In this document: in pieces, positions 1 through 7,104 of the stretch
Position numbering within the stretch: position 1 is the first letter of the stretch
How the letters are laid out: every line of letters starts with the position of its first letter
Assembly (NCBI RefSeq): GCF_030063285.1
Contig: NZ_JASISU010000002.1
Location: 1-64,000 of the forward strand
Reading direction: 5' to 3'
From: Pseudarthrobacter sp. PS3-L1
Lineage (GTDB): Bacteria; Actinomycetota; Actinomycetes; Actinomycetales; Micrococcaceae
Length of the DNA: 64,000 bases
The notes under the pieces: model-generated
Databases searched by the model: none
Seen by the model: the letters and a program-made list of their open reading frames with translations, nothing else
Told to the model about the DNA's origin: nothing
Program-made: the position numbers and the translations under genes

Positions 1-56
1 TCTGTCAGTTTCTCAGCGGTATTCGTACTCGGCACAGCCTCAAGTGTTGCGGCCAT
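1..56 (-). CDS. Start of a phage protein, truncated by the window edge
   Basis: An ATG at 56-54 opens a frame without stops to the window edge, giving MAATLEAVPSTNTAEKLT. A strong GGGGAGGAG ribosome-binding site lies about 7 bases upstream, between 62 and 71 on the reverse strand. It follows the other leftward prophage genes, so it is probably the next gene of the early operon. Eighteen residues are too few to assign a family. Confidence 0.55.
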   Translation of the reverse strand, partial: MAATLEAVPSTNTAEKLT

Positions 57-166
57 ATCGGGCTCCTCCCCGCCAGGCTCACCGCCCGGCGTGTCGAGCC
101 AGATACACCGTTAATTCCACAGTCCCCCATGGTGTTTCGCTGTCCCTACGGGAGGGGTTGTTTTCC

Positions 167-574
167 TCATGTTGTGGCCTGGTGGTTTTGGGTTTGTGTG
201 GTGCGTTGGGGGTAGTAGTTGGGGAGTGCTCTGTGGAAGGCTGCTGCTTTGGCTGCGAGGTGGTCTTCTGCACGGGTTTGGCCGTGGAGGTATGCGCGTT
301 CTGCGAGGGCTTGGATTTGTTCGTAGGCTTGTTCTTCGATGATGGTGGTGCGTGCTTCGGCGGCGAGGATTTCGCCTTGGATGTTGCGTTTGGTGTGGCC
401 GAGTTTTTGTAGTGCGGTGTCGAGTCGGCGTGATTGTGCGCGTAGTTTGCGGAGTTCGGCTCGTTTGGTTTCGAGGGTTGCGGCTACGGCGTTGATTTGG
501 CGTTCTGTGGCGAGGAGTTCGGCTGTGGATTTGTTGAGGTTCCGGTCGGGGCTCGGCTTGTACGTGTAGGTCAT
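167..574 (-). CDS. Hypothetical phage coiled-coil protein
   Basis: A 135-residue protein dominated by a charged heptad-like helix (about residues 15-95, with runs such as ELLATERQINAV and KRAELRKLRAQ), so a coiled coil is likely. I do not recognise a family. The start is the ATG at 574, which overlaps the TGA of the gene upstream in an ATGA arrangement; a slightly longer frame reaches 592 but loses this coupling. It is in the leftward early operon. An uncharacterised early phage protein is the most that can be said. Confidence 0.65.
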   Translation of the reverse strand: MTYTYKPSPDRNLNKSTAELLATERQINAVAATLETKRAELRKLRAQSRRLDTALQKLGHTKRNIQGEILAAEARTTIIEEQAYEQIQALAERAYLHGQTRAEDHLAAKAAAFHRALPNYYPQRTTQTQNHQATT

Positions 575-975
575 CGCCTGGTTGCCATCCACTTGGCATT
601 GATGATGCGGGTGATTTGCTCCATGTCCATTTGGTTGAGTTCGCGGTCGGTGACAATGCCGTACCTGAATCCCTGTGTGCCGATTTGCGGGCTTGTCGTG
701 TTCCCGGGCTCACTTCCACCCGTATTTGCTGTTTCAGCGCGTGTGGGGCGTTCCTTTGGGGTTGCTGGAGGGGTTTGTGTGCCGAGTCCCAACTCCAGGA
801 TGAGCTTGCGGAGTTCGCGTTCGATTTCCTCGACTTGTCCTTCCCCGATGTGTATCTGTCGCTCGGCCTCAGCCTTCTCGCGTTCTGAAACCGCGAGGTC
901 GAGCCTAAATTTCGCTAGGCGCTCGGTTTCCTGCGCGAGCTGCTTGTACTTTTCTGGGCTGGTCTGGTCGGTCAC
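571..975 (-). CDS. Hypothetical phage protein with N-terminal coiled coil
   Basis: A 134-residue protein. Residues 5-60 are a strongly charged helical stretch (ERLAKFRLDLAVSEREKAE and onward) suggesting a coiled coil, then a Pro/Thr/Gly-rich linker (about 65-98) and a short C-terminal domain with MDMEQITRIINAKW. The GTG start at 975 is preceded by a purine-rich AAAGCGAG. It overlaps the next gene by 4 bases. Function is not recognisable; it resembles small tail-to-replication linker proteins seen in actinophage early operons only in a general way. Confidence 0.6.
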   Translation of the reverse strand: MTDQTSPEKYKQLAQETERLAKFRLDLAVSEREKAEAERQIHIGEGQVEEIERELRKLILELGLGTQTPPATPKERPTRAETANTGGSEPGNTTSPQIGTQGFRYGIVTDRELNQMDMEQITRIINAKWMATRR

Positions 976-1006
976 GGTGTGTTCTCGCTTTCGTGGTTGT
1001 GGCTGG

Positions 1007-1381
1007 TCATTTCAAGAGTCCTCGCTTTTCAAGATCGTCCCGCCGGGCCTGCCTGCCCTCCTCGACAAGCTGATCCCAGATCTCCGGATTACGTGAACGG
1101 AAACTGTTGGGGTGATTCCGGATTGGGCGCTTGGCCTCGATGGCTGAATGCTTGGCCTCTGAAGTTGTCCTTAGGGTGAGAACTCTCTTCCGAAGACCAG
1201 CCGGACTAGCTTGAAATTTCTCATTGATCCTGTAGTGATCGAACACTGCCTGCTTGGCCTCGGCAGGCGTGGCAGTGTTCAACGATGCCTGCCATATTTC
1301 GACTGAGGCAGAGGCGTTTGAGATGAGTTGGTCGTATTGGCAGAGCCATGTCAAAAAGGCATTTGTTTCCGCTAGGTTCAC
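1007..1381 (-). CDS. Conserved phage protein downstream of the replisome organiser
   Basis: A 124-residue protein starting VNLAETNAFLTWLCQYDQLI. The GTG at 1381 overlaps the TGA of the replication protein upstream (GTGA overlap), which decides the start; a longer frame to 1519 runs inside the upstream gene. The N-terminal part (AETNAFLTWL, then a DHYR segment) is a pattern I know from proteins that accompany helix-turn-helix replication proteins in actinobacterial phages and prophages. That link is from memory and genetic context, not from a search. No catalytic motif is visible. Confidence 0.65.
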   Translation of the reverse strand: MNLAETNAFLTWLCQYDQLISNASASVEIWQASLNTATPAEAKQAVFDHYRINEKFQASPAGLRKRVLTLRTTSEAKHSAIEAKRPIRNHPNSFRSRNPEIWDQLVEEGRQARRDDLEKRGLLK

Positions 1382-2187
1382 TGGCGTAGTTCCTTCATTT
1401 CGTTTTCGGCGTCCATCTGGGCGAACATGTCGTGATTGGCTCGGCCTTGGTCCATGCGCTTCTCGGCGCCGGTCTTGAACTGAGTCACGTTCTTTGGGGG
1501 GAGTGGTTCGTCGTCCCAACAGCCGCCGTTAAGCCATGTTGCTGGGAGCTTCGTGAACGCTGGCTCCCGGTTCGGGTCTTCCCGGTATCTGCGGGTGCCT
1601 TCGATTAGCTGCTCTTGGGTGGCGCGGGTCCTGGCCTTGGTGTAAGCCCTCTCGGCTGCGGCCCTGGCTTCTTTCCTTGGATAGTCGACGTACCAGTCGA
1701 AGAAGTCGTCCTGCGTAGCTGGACTAGTCTTTCTCTTCTGATCCACTGTTACCCTGTTCCCCTGTTCCCCTGTTACAGGCGCGACTACTTCGGGAGGGCT
1801 CGCGACACTCTCGCGAATTTCGGACTCTTTGTAATCAAAAGTCCCGTCAGGACGGGGATTTCTTCCCTTGCCGGGCTTATCTATCCGCTGAATGGACTCC
1901 CAAAAGGACACATACAGCAGATTGTCCATTTCGCCCTTGTAGCGGTGCACCAAACCTGCTTGGTGTAGCTCGGAAATGGCTTCGGACACCCTCGCGACTG
2001 TCTCGCGACTGTTCGCGAATAGGTCGCGAGGAAACACATCAGTGACGATCAACTCGATATCATCAACCCCCACGCCGTTGTCATCCACGTAGGATTCAAG
2101 ACCCTTCAATACCAGCCGGGCGTCCCACGAAACGGAACTGATTCGCCTGGACTTCCAGAACTCTGGCTTCGTCCCACGGATTCGCAC
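1378..2187 (-). CDS. Replisome organiser / replication initiation-like phage protein
   Basis: A 269-residue protein. The N-terminal half (RIRGTKPEFWKS, then LESYVDDNGVGVDD and IELIVTDVFP) matches the winged-helix DNA-binding replication proteins of actinophages, which begin with a near-identical RxRxxKPEFW and YVDDNGxG pattern. Residues 60-100 end in a WESIQRIDKPGKGRNP motif, also typical. The C-terminal third (FFDWYVDYPRKEARAAAERAYTKA) resembles replication-associated domains that bind helicase loaders. It probably binds the phage origin and recruits host helicase. The GTG start overlaps the upstream stop (TAGTG). Confidence 0.75.
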   Translation of the reverse strand: MRIRGTKPEFWKSRRISSVSWDARLVLKGLESYVDDNGVGVDDIELIVTDVFPRDLFANSRETVARVSEAISELHQAGLVHRYKGEMDNLLYVSFWESIQRIDKPGKGRNPRPDGTFDYKESEIRESVASPPEVVAPVTGEQGNRVTVDQKRKTSPATQDDFFDWYVDYPRKEARAAAERAYTKARTRATQEQLIEGTRRYREDPNREPAFTKLPATWLNGGCWDDEPLPPKNVTQFKTGAEKRMDQGRANHDMFAQMDAENEMKELRQ

Positions 2188-2450
2188 TACTCACCTCCGG
2201 GGCCGACGTAGCGGGCAACGACTTCGTTGCCGTGTGAGTACGCGTCATAGTGGCCAGCGGGACGGAATGCTGCGCGTATACCCTGTCGGATCTGGAAGGC
2301 CGCAGATGCTGATGCTTGGATGTTTGGCGCTGTCCTAACGAGGGCCCATACTCCGGGGTTTTTGCGGAGGTGTTCGGCCACTTCAAGGTGTGAGCGCCGA
2401 TCGCGTGTCACGCTCGGACCTGGACGGTACTGAAATTCCTTTGTTGCCAC
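2187..2450 (-). CDS. Hypothetical phage protein (HK97-like small early protein)
   Basis: An 87-residue protein, start GTG at 2450, with GGAAGGAAC about 8 bases upstream. The sequence has the pattern HLRKNPGVWALVRTAPNIQ and then a basic segment, a layout seen in small actinophage proteins encoded before the replication gene. No catalytic or metal-binding motif is present. Its stop overlaps the GTG of the next gene by one base. The function is not known; a DNA- or protein-binding accessory is a guess. Confidence 0.6.
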   Translation of the reverse strand: MATKEFQYRPGPSVTRDRRSHLEVAEHLRKNPGVWALVRTAPNIQASASAAFQIRQGIRAAFRPAGHYDAYSHGNEVVARYVGPGGE

Positions 2451-2537
2451 AGTAATGTTCCTTCCTTGTTTCTATGTTCCATTCTAGCAAGCGTGAGTTG
2501 TTTTACCTACGCTTTTGATGCGTTTCCCGGGACATGG

Positions 2538-2744
2538 TTAGGTCGCGTATTTCGGTACACGCCTAGTCCAATGCCAGCCCGAGAATTCGCATTCGTAGAA
2601 GCGGCACAGCTCCGAACTATCCCCGCCCATATCCCGCCGCAACCTCCTCGCATCCTCCCGGGTGGGTGAGTATGCCTTCCCGCACTGGCACGTCAGAAAG
2701 TGTGGCTTCATCGCCGGGGGCCGCTGCGCCTGATGCGTGCTCAT
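2538..2744 (-). CDS. Small zinc-ribbon-like phage protein
   Basis: A 68-residue protein with CQCGKAYSPTREDARRLRRD and then CRFYECEFSGWHWTRR. The cysteine pairs and the terminal Gly-Trp-His pattern are the hallmark of small actinophage zinc-binding proteins that convert free-text DNA or RNA contacts. The second of two adjacent ATGs (2744) is chosen because AAAGGAA lies 7 bases before it. It sits downstream of a hairpin at 2769-2796, so it may be transcribed less than the genes upstream. Function unknown. Confidence 0.6.
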   Translation of the reverse strand: MSTHQAQRPPAMKPHFLTCQCGKAYSPTREDARRLRRDMGGDSSELCRFYECEFSGWHWTRRVPKYAT

Positions 2745-2768
2745 CATCTGTTCCTTTCGTTTGTGTGC

Positions 2769-2796
2769 GGGGCTCCCGCGGTGTTGTGGGAGCCCC
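2769..2796 (-). terminator. Hairpin, possible attenuator in the phage early operon
   Basis: GGGGCTCCC (2769-2777) is a perfect inverted repeat of GGGAGCCCC (2788-2796) with a 10-base loop. On the reverse strand it follows the 43-residue gene and is not followed by a clear T-run, so it may be a weak terminator or an RNA-processing site. Confidence 0.5.
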
Positions 2797-2843
2797 GTTG
2801 GTGGGTCCGGGCCTGGTTCTGTAGGCGCTTTGGACCCGGGGTG

Positions 2844-2975
2844 TTATCTGGTGCAGCCCGCGCATTCCCCGGTGCCGTTGAGTGCCTTGTCGCACGAGTC
2901 GCAGAGCAGGACGGAAGTGGTCTTGCGAGGCAGTACCAGGGCGGTCCGCGGTGGCAGGAGGGCGATGGTCTTCAC
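2844..2975 (-). CDS. 43-residue protein with a CxxC...CxxC zinc site
   Basis: This short frame starts at GTG (2975) which overlaps the TGA of the gene upstream (GTGA), and ends at TAA (2846-2844). The C-terminal half reads LLCDSCDKALNGTGECAGCT, giving two CxxC pairs about 9 residues apart, so it probably binds zinc. The N-terminal half is short and hydrophobic-basic. The tight coupling and the cysteine layout make chance unlikely. Similar mini-proteins occur in actinophage early regions; the function is not known. Confidence 0.6.
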   Translation of the reverse strand: MKTIALLPPRTALVLPRKTTSVLLCDSCDKALNGTGECAGCTR

Positions 2976-3454
2976 GCCGCAGCCTCCAGTTCTGCGATGC
3001 GGGCTTCAGCTACGGCGAGCTTCCGCTCGGCCGCCTCACGCAGCTCGGCCGGCGACTTACCTTCGAGCCGCTGGAAGTGCATGACGTAGCCCTTGCCGGA
3101 TTCCCTGTCCCAGAGGCGCTGCTCCAAGTAGTTCTCCGCATCCGGGAACTGCTCGAACGAGGCTTTCATGATCTCTAGGCAAGCGGCGGCAAGCTTTTCC
3201 GGCGTTGAGATCGATATGCCGTCCGGACCGCACTCGAGAAGGGCCGTTGATGGCTCAGTCGCTTCCTGGGGTTTGCTTTTGGCCTTGGACACCTTCCGAG
3301 GTCTGGACCCGTCTGGAATGAGGAACGTCATGTTGTGGCCTTTGCCCTCCATGAGGGCGTCGGGGTAGGCGGTCCCGATGAGGCTCATGACCGTAGCGGC
3401 CACGTCCATAGGAAGTGGGAGTGCAATCTGAATCCTGGTCATTTCCTCACTCAT
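2972..3454 (-). CDS. Hypothetical phage protein
   Basis: A 160-residue protein starting MSEEMTRIQIALPLPMD. The ATG at 3454 forms an ATGA overlap with the redoxin gene upstream, which selects this start over a longer frame to 3673. Residues 1-50 look like a compact alpha/beta domain; residues 100-160 are helical and end in a coiled coil (ELREAAERKLAVAEARIAEL). No family recognised. It is in the middle of the early operon. Confidence 0.6.
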   Translation of the reverse strand: MSEEMTRIQIALPLPMDVAATVMSLIGTAYPDALMEGKGHNMTFLIPDGSRPRKVSKAKSKPQEATEPSTALLECGPDGISISTPEKLAAACLEIMKASFEQFPDAENYLEQRLWDRESGKGYVMHFQRLEGKSPAELREAAERKLAVAEARIAELEAAA

Positions 3455-3747
3455 GCCGCCGCCTCGGTGATGTGGGTCCGGATCTGGCCGGGCTGGAACC
3501 CTGACCAGTGGTGGTCGCCGCCCGGGCCGGAAACGACAACGACAGGTGCTTGGGCGTAGTTCAGGGTCTTCGTCACGTAGTTGTAGGCGGCCTGGTCGTT
3601 CTCCATGTCCACCTCCGTGAACGGGACTCCGGCACGGTCCAAGAGGCCCTTCGTTTTCCCGCACCCCCAACAATCCGACTTCGTATAAACGGTGACAGCT
3701 ACCCCGTCGCGGGCCTCGATACGTGGGCCAATATCAGTGATGGTCAT
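3451..3747 (-). CDS. Glutaredoxin / NrdH-like redoxin
   Basis: A 98-residue thioredoxin-fold protein with an active site C26-W-G-C29 in VYTKSDCWGCGKTKGLLDRA, followed by GVPFTEVDM, a cis-Pro segment AQAPVVVV and the C-terminal GGDHHWSGFQPGQI. This matches NrdH-type redoxins, which donate electrons to class Ib ribonucleotide reductase; phages often carry one to support dNTP supply. The substrate here is an inference because no nrd gene is in the window. Start and stop both overlap neighbours by 4 bases. Confidence 0.8.
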   Translation of the reverse strand: MTITDIGPRIEARDGVAVTVYTKSDCWGCGKTKGLLDRAGVPFTEVDMENDQAAYNYVTKTLNYAQAPVVVVSGPGGDHHWSGFQPGQIRTHITEAAA

Positions 3748-4283
3748 GCTGCCGACTCCAAATCTTCCGTCTCCGCGAAGTACTCAGACAGCTTCACCGG
3801 ATGCCACACCGCTGGATCAATCTTTCCCAACTCGTCCTCAAAAGGTTTCCGTCCAAAAGCAAGGAACCAATCTCCTGTTCGCCCCTGTTCAACGGATGGT
3901 GAGAGTACATATGTGGAGAATCCGCCTACATCTGATGGAGCATGGATCATCTCCTTTATCCCAATGACCTCCGGAGACCTCCAGGAGAGGCTTTTTAGTT
4001 GGATATCCAGAGCTTTGCCTGCTTTAGACCGAAGATTCGGTACACAGATTCCCCAGTCCTTGTGAAGACGCCAGCCGCTATCCGGTGCCTCTCCCTCAGT
4101 TGGTACGTAGCCAAGAATGTGCTCCCCAAACACGCCGCGGCGCATGGACATGGAGTCATGCCCGATTTGTTTGCTAAAGGCTTGAACTCTTGACCACCAT
4201 TCGGTGTGGCGCTCTTCTCGATCCGCCATGTACTTCTGCACCGATTCATTGCTGGTTGCCTTGTATGCGATTACCGTCGTCAT
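3744..4283 (-). CDS. Hypothetical phage protein
   Basis: A 179-residue protein starting MTTVIAYKATSNESVQKYM. The ATG at 4283 overlaps the stop of the small cysteine gene upstream (ATGA). The composition is that of a soluble globular protein with several aromatic positions (HKDWGICVPN, GDWFLAFGRKPFED). No catalytic motif is recognisable. The position between the SSB and redoxin genes suggests an early-gene role. Confidence 0.6.
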   Translation of the reverse strand: MTTVIAYKATSNESVQKYMADREERHTEWWSRVQAFSKQIGHDSMSMRRGVFGEHILGYVPTEGEAPDSGWRLHKDWGICVPNLRSKAGKALDIQLKSLSWRSPEVIGIKEMIHAPSDVGGFSTYVLSPSVEQGRTGDWFLAFGRKPFEDELGKIDPAVWHPVKLSEYFAETEDLESAA

Positions 4284-4438
4284 GCTGTGCTCCTCATGTG
4301 CCGGCAGTCCCGACACTCAGTAATGGGTGCCCGGTCGGGCCGGGTCGTGGTCTTGTATCTGATCCCGCACCGTTCGTAGAGGCGTTCCCCGTAGCGGAGT
4401 GCCGGGCGGTAAGGGAGGGACCTTGCAAGGACGCCCAT
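4280..4438 (-). CDS. 52-residue protein with C-terminal cysteine motif
   Basis: A very short gene: ATG at 4438 overlaps the SSB stop codon by one base (TGATG) and its TGA overlaps the next ATG (ATGA). The protein [20 protein letters not shown] continues to a CGIRYKTTTRPD segment and ends with ECRDCRHMRSTA. The three cysteines suggest a zinc site. Coupling at both ends supports it as a real gene even though its length is small. Confidence 0.55.
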   Translation of the reverse strand: MGVLARSLPYRPALRYGERLYERCGIRYKTTTRPDRAPITECRDCRHMRSTA

Positions 4439-4947
4439 CAAAAAGGAGGTTCCTGGTCGAACCCGCCCGCGTTGTTGCCCTGCTCCGCCCACGGGTCGCC
4501 CTGCTGTGTCGACTGCTGGCCACCGTTGAATCCGGAAGCCTGCCCACCGAACCCGCCAGAGCTTGCCTGCTGCGACTGGCCGTTACGCTGCGTCCGGTTC
4601 ACCTTCGCGGTTGCAGACTTCAAGCTCGGCCCGATCTCCTGGACGCCGAACTCGATCACAGACCGCTTCTCACCGTCCTTCTCATAACTCCGCTGCTTCA
4701 AGACGCCGGAGGCGATTACGCGCATGCCCTTCGTGAGCGTCTCGGCCACATTCTCCGCAGCTTCACGCCAAACATCGCAACGGAGGAACAGAGTGTCGCC
4801 GTCCTTCCACTCGTTGCTGTTCCGGTCGAAAGTGCGCGGAGTGGATGCGATGGTGAAGTTAGCCACCGCCGCCCCGGACGGAGTAAACCTGAGCTCCGGA
4901 TCTGCCACAAGGTTGCCTACTACGGTGATGATGGTCTCGCCTGCCAT
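4438..4947 (-). CDS. ssb: Phage single-stranded DNA-binding protein
   Basis: A 169-residue SSB. Residues 1-110 form the OB fold: [20 protein letters not shown], then [15 protein letters not shown] and [20 protein letters not shown] Gly/Gln/Ser-rich linker follows (about 120-160). The tail ends DQEPPF, close to the canonical acidic tip ending in Pro-Phe that recruits host replication and repair proteins. It coats single-stranded DNA during phage replication and RecT recombination, encoded two genes upstream. Start ATG 4947; longer frame to 5064 rejected. Confidence 0.9.
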   Translation of the reverse strand: MAGETIITVVGNLVADPELRFTPSGAAVANFTIASTPRTFDRNSNEWKDGDTLFLRCDVWREAAENVAETLTKGMRVIASGVLKQRSYEKDGEKRSVIEFGVQEIGPSLKSATAKVNRTQRNGQSQQASSGGFGGQASGFNGGQQSTQQGDPWAEQGNNAGGFDQEPPF

Positions 4948-4949
4948 GG

Positions 4950-5162
4950 TTATCGTTGCCCCTTGTGTTTGGTGAATACTGCCTGTTCGGGGAGTTTCCT
5001 GTGGGTTGCCTCGATTGCATCGCGGCACGCTTCGGCCGCTTCGAAAGCTGCCTTTTCTGCGCAAGCGCCTTCGAACGCTGGGTTATCGCCGAACCAGTCA
5101 CGCCGATATTCAGCAACCGTTCCGTCGTCGAGCTTCACCCGGACCGTCACCATGCCCGCCAT
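4950..5162 (-). CDS. Small hypothetical phage protein between recT and ssb
   Basis: A 70-residue protein starting [19 protein letters not shown]. The ATG at 5162 overlaps the TAA of recT by one base (TAATG). It has a beta-rich start and a helical middle ([18 protein letters not shown]). No recognised domain. Because it is coupled to recT and followed at once by ssb, it may act with them, but this rests on position only. Confidence 0.6.
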   Translation of the reverse strand: MAGMVTVRVKLDDGTVAEYRRDWFGDNPAFEGACAEKAAFEAAEACRDAIEATHRKLPEQAVFTKHKGQR

Positions 5163-6172
5163 TACTGGGCACCTTCCTGGGTGAGACCCCACTCGGCGTC
5201 TACGTCGGGAATGACGCCGTCAGCGTCTGCCGGAGGGTTCTCAGCCTCTTCGATGAACCTGGACGCTTCACCCTTGGTCATATCCTTGGACGTCTCGATG
5301 GGGCGACCGATGAAGCTGGAGAGCTCAGCCAGCCCAGACTCACGGTCGCTGGCTCCGAGCTTGCCAAGGATCACGTGGATCTTGGTGAGCTGCGAGTTAG
5401 TCGCCATTTCGACCAGGTCATCTTCTGGCTCGGGCTCGACAGCATCCTTGGGCGCCTCATTCACAACCGGCGGTAGTTCAGGGGTGGGTGCTTGGCGGCG
5501 CTTCACTGTCCCCTTCGCCTTGGGCGCGGCGGCCGGTGCAGAAGTTTGGGCAGCGTTCTCGCCCATGTCTTCTAGCTCTGATTCCTCCACGCTGTAAGCC
5601 GATATGCCCGCAAGCACTTCGGGGAACATGCGGCGGCAAGCCTCGGTTGCGGCCTTCGCGTAAAGCATCTCCTGGGGGTTTGACGTGTACTTGGGGTTCG
5701 ACGTGTACCCGGCCTTCTTAGCGCGGGCCATGTCCCAAGTGAACTCATGCCAGTCAGTCTCGTTCTTGTGCCGTGCGCGCACCGTAACTGCATCGGCTGT
5801 TGCCGAGGTCTGGTCAAGCTTGTGACCGTGGGACTTCACGAGAGCAACCATGGACCGGGCGTACATGGCGGGGGAGCCGTGCACGATGAACATCTGCTGG
5901 ACAGCCTGGAATGGATCGTACCCAATCGACGCGCCAGCAAGGATGATCGCAGTGACGTCGAGTGCAAGCTCCTCAGTGGTCTTGTAGTTGTTCTTGGACT
6001 TCATCCGCAGCGGGGCCGGCACAAAGTTGGAGCGGGCCATGAAATTCGCGATCTTGTTTGCGTGGCCGAGGGCGGTCACCCAGCTCTCAAGACTGGCAAC
6101 GCCTGCCACGGAGGGAACTTCTGGCATAGCCATGGAGGCTGGACCTGCTGGGGGTATGGATACTTCGGTCAT
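5162..6172 (-). CDS. recT: RecT family single-strand annealing protein
   Basis: A 336-residue protein. Residues 25-215 contain a RecT-like core: LESWVTALGHANKIANFMAR, then TAIILAGASIGYDPFQAVQQ, FIVHGSPAMYARSM and EMLYAKAATEACRRMFPEVL. RecT proteins anneal complementary single strands in phage recombination. The C-terminal 120 residues are an Ala/Pro/Glu-rich linker and a small helical domain. The ATG at 6172 overlaps the stop of the exonuclease gene (ATGA). Exonuclease followed by RecT is the standard two-component recombination pair; ssb is one small gene further on. Confidence 0.88.
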   Translation of the reverse strand: MTEVSIPPAGPASMAMPEVPSVAGVASLESWVTALGHANKIANFMARSNFVPAPLRMKSKNNYKTTEELALDVTAIILAGASIGYDPFQAVQQMFIVHGSPAMYARSMVALVKSHGHKLDQTSATADAVTVRARHKNETDWHEFTWDMARAKKAGYTSNPKYTSNPQEMLYAKAATEACRRMFPEVLAGISAYSVEESELEDMGENAAQTSAPAAAPKAKGTVKRRQAPTPELPPVVNEAPKDAVEPEPEDDLVEMATNSQLTKIHVILGKLGASDRESGLAELSSFIGRPIETSKDMTKGEASRFIEEAENPPADADGVIPDVDAEWGLTQEGAQ

Positions 6173-7104
6173 GATGCGATACTCATTTCTTTGGCTGGGT
6201 GGGTGAGTGGTTCGCGGGCTAGGAGCTCGCGGGCTTTTTTGGCTTTGGCCGTGTAGGCGGCTGCTAGGAACCACCCCATGTGTTCGTTGATTTGCTCCGG
6301 CGAGTCAGCCATTGGGTAGAGGCTGGTGCCGAGGGGGCGGTCACCGTAGCGGGCATGGGCGCCCTCCCTATCCATGGGCGTCACGTGGGCGACATAGGTG
6401 GCGAACACTTCCGGCATGGGCTGCTCGTTGCCGTCCTCGTCGATGTAGAACTCGGCTCGGGCATATGCTGCAAGCTGCAGCGCGGTCTCCCCGTAAACAC
6501 CCTTGGATGTTTTGAGGTCGATCTGCACGAGCTTTCCGCCAGCGAGTAGCGGGCTCGTGGCGTACATATCGAACGTGCCCGCATAGTGGTGGGTCCTGTT
6601 CCCACACGGACGCTCCAGCAAGACCGGTGTGATCTGCCATTCGTCCAGGAACGCCGCGAAACCTTCCACGTAGCCGAGGAGATCCGCGTCAGCGTCGACT
6701 TCACCAGTGCGGGACAACTGCTCAGCCATCTTGTGCACTGCAGTACCCGTTGCGCCGGCGTCGTCGCGGTGCTTCCGCCACGCCCACTTCATCTCCCGGA
6801 CAGCTTCGTCGGCGGGCATGACTGGCAGTTGCTCCAGGTGATCCATGGCCCAGAGTGCGGCCATTTCTGCTGCCCAAGGGATCAGTGCACCTTTCGGCAC
6901 ACCCTCACCAATAAGTGTCGTTACGCCGGTGACTGGCAGGCCGTCTAGTTTGTAGCGGTGTCCGGCTGGGCTGAAAGACAATCCCGTGGTCGCGGCTTTG
7001 GTGCGGGACTTGGCCACCGCACCAGTAGTCACGGTGGTCTTGGCCGGAGTTACGGGCTTCGGGGTTGCCGCACGTGCTCCGGTGCGGATCATTGCCCGGC
7101 TCAT
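6169..7104 (-). CDS. RecB/Cas4-like PD-(D/E)xK exonuclease
   Basis: A 311-residue protein. Active-site elements in order: TGTAVH (H124), LLE (E164), YAGTFD (D179), IDLKTS (D196 and K198) and QLAAYA (Q210, Y214). This is the RecB/Cas4-type PD-(D/E)xK nuclease layout. It probably resects double-stranded ends so that the RecT encoded next can anneal the exposed strand. No four-cysteine iron-sulphur cluster typical of true Cas4 is evident, so RecE/RecB-like phage exonuclease is the better name. It overlaps both neighbours by 4 bases. Confidence 0.85.
   Translation of the reverse strand: MSRAMIRTGARAATPKPVTPAKTTVTTGAVAKSRTKAATTGLSFSPAGHRYKLDGLPVTGVTTLIGEGVPKGALIPWAAEMAALWAMDHLEQLPVMPADEAVREMKWAWRKHRDDAGATGTAVHKMAEQLSRTGEVDADADLLGYVEGFAAFLDEWQITPVLLERPCGNRTHHYAGTFDMYATSPLLAGGKLVQIDLKTSKGVYGETALQLAAYARAEFYIDEDGNEQPMPEVFATYVAHVTPMDREGAHARYGDRPLGTSLYPMADSPEQINEHMGWFLAAAYTAKAKKARELLAREPLTHPAKEMSIAS

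Noticed and set aside
111..170. 19-codon frame overlapping the stop of the gene ending at 167
   Set aside because: An ATGA overlap exists, but the frame is tiny and has no features.
972..1010. 12-codon frame MTSHNHESENTP linking two phage genes by overlaps
   Set aside because: It overlaps both neighbours in coupling fashion but is too short to call; possibly a translation-relay peptide.
2769..2796. CRISPR repeat
   Set aside because: One hairpin only; no repeat-spacer array was seen anywhere in the window.
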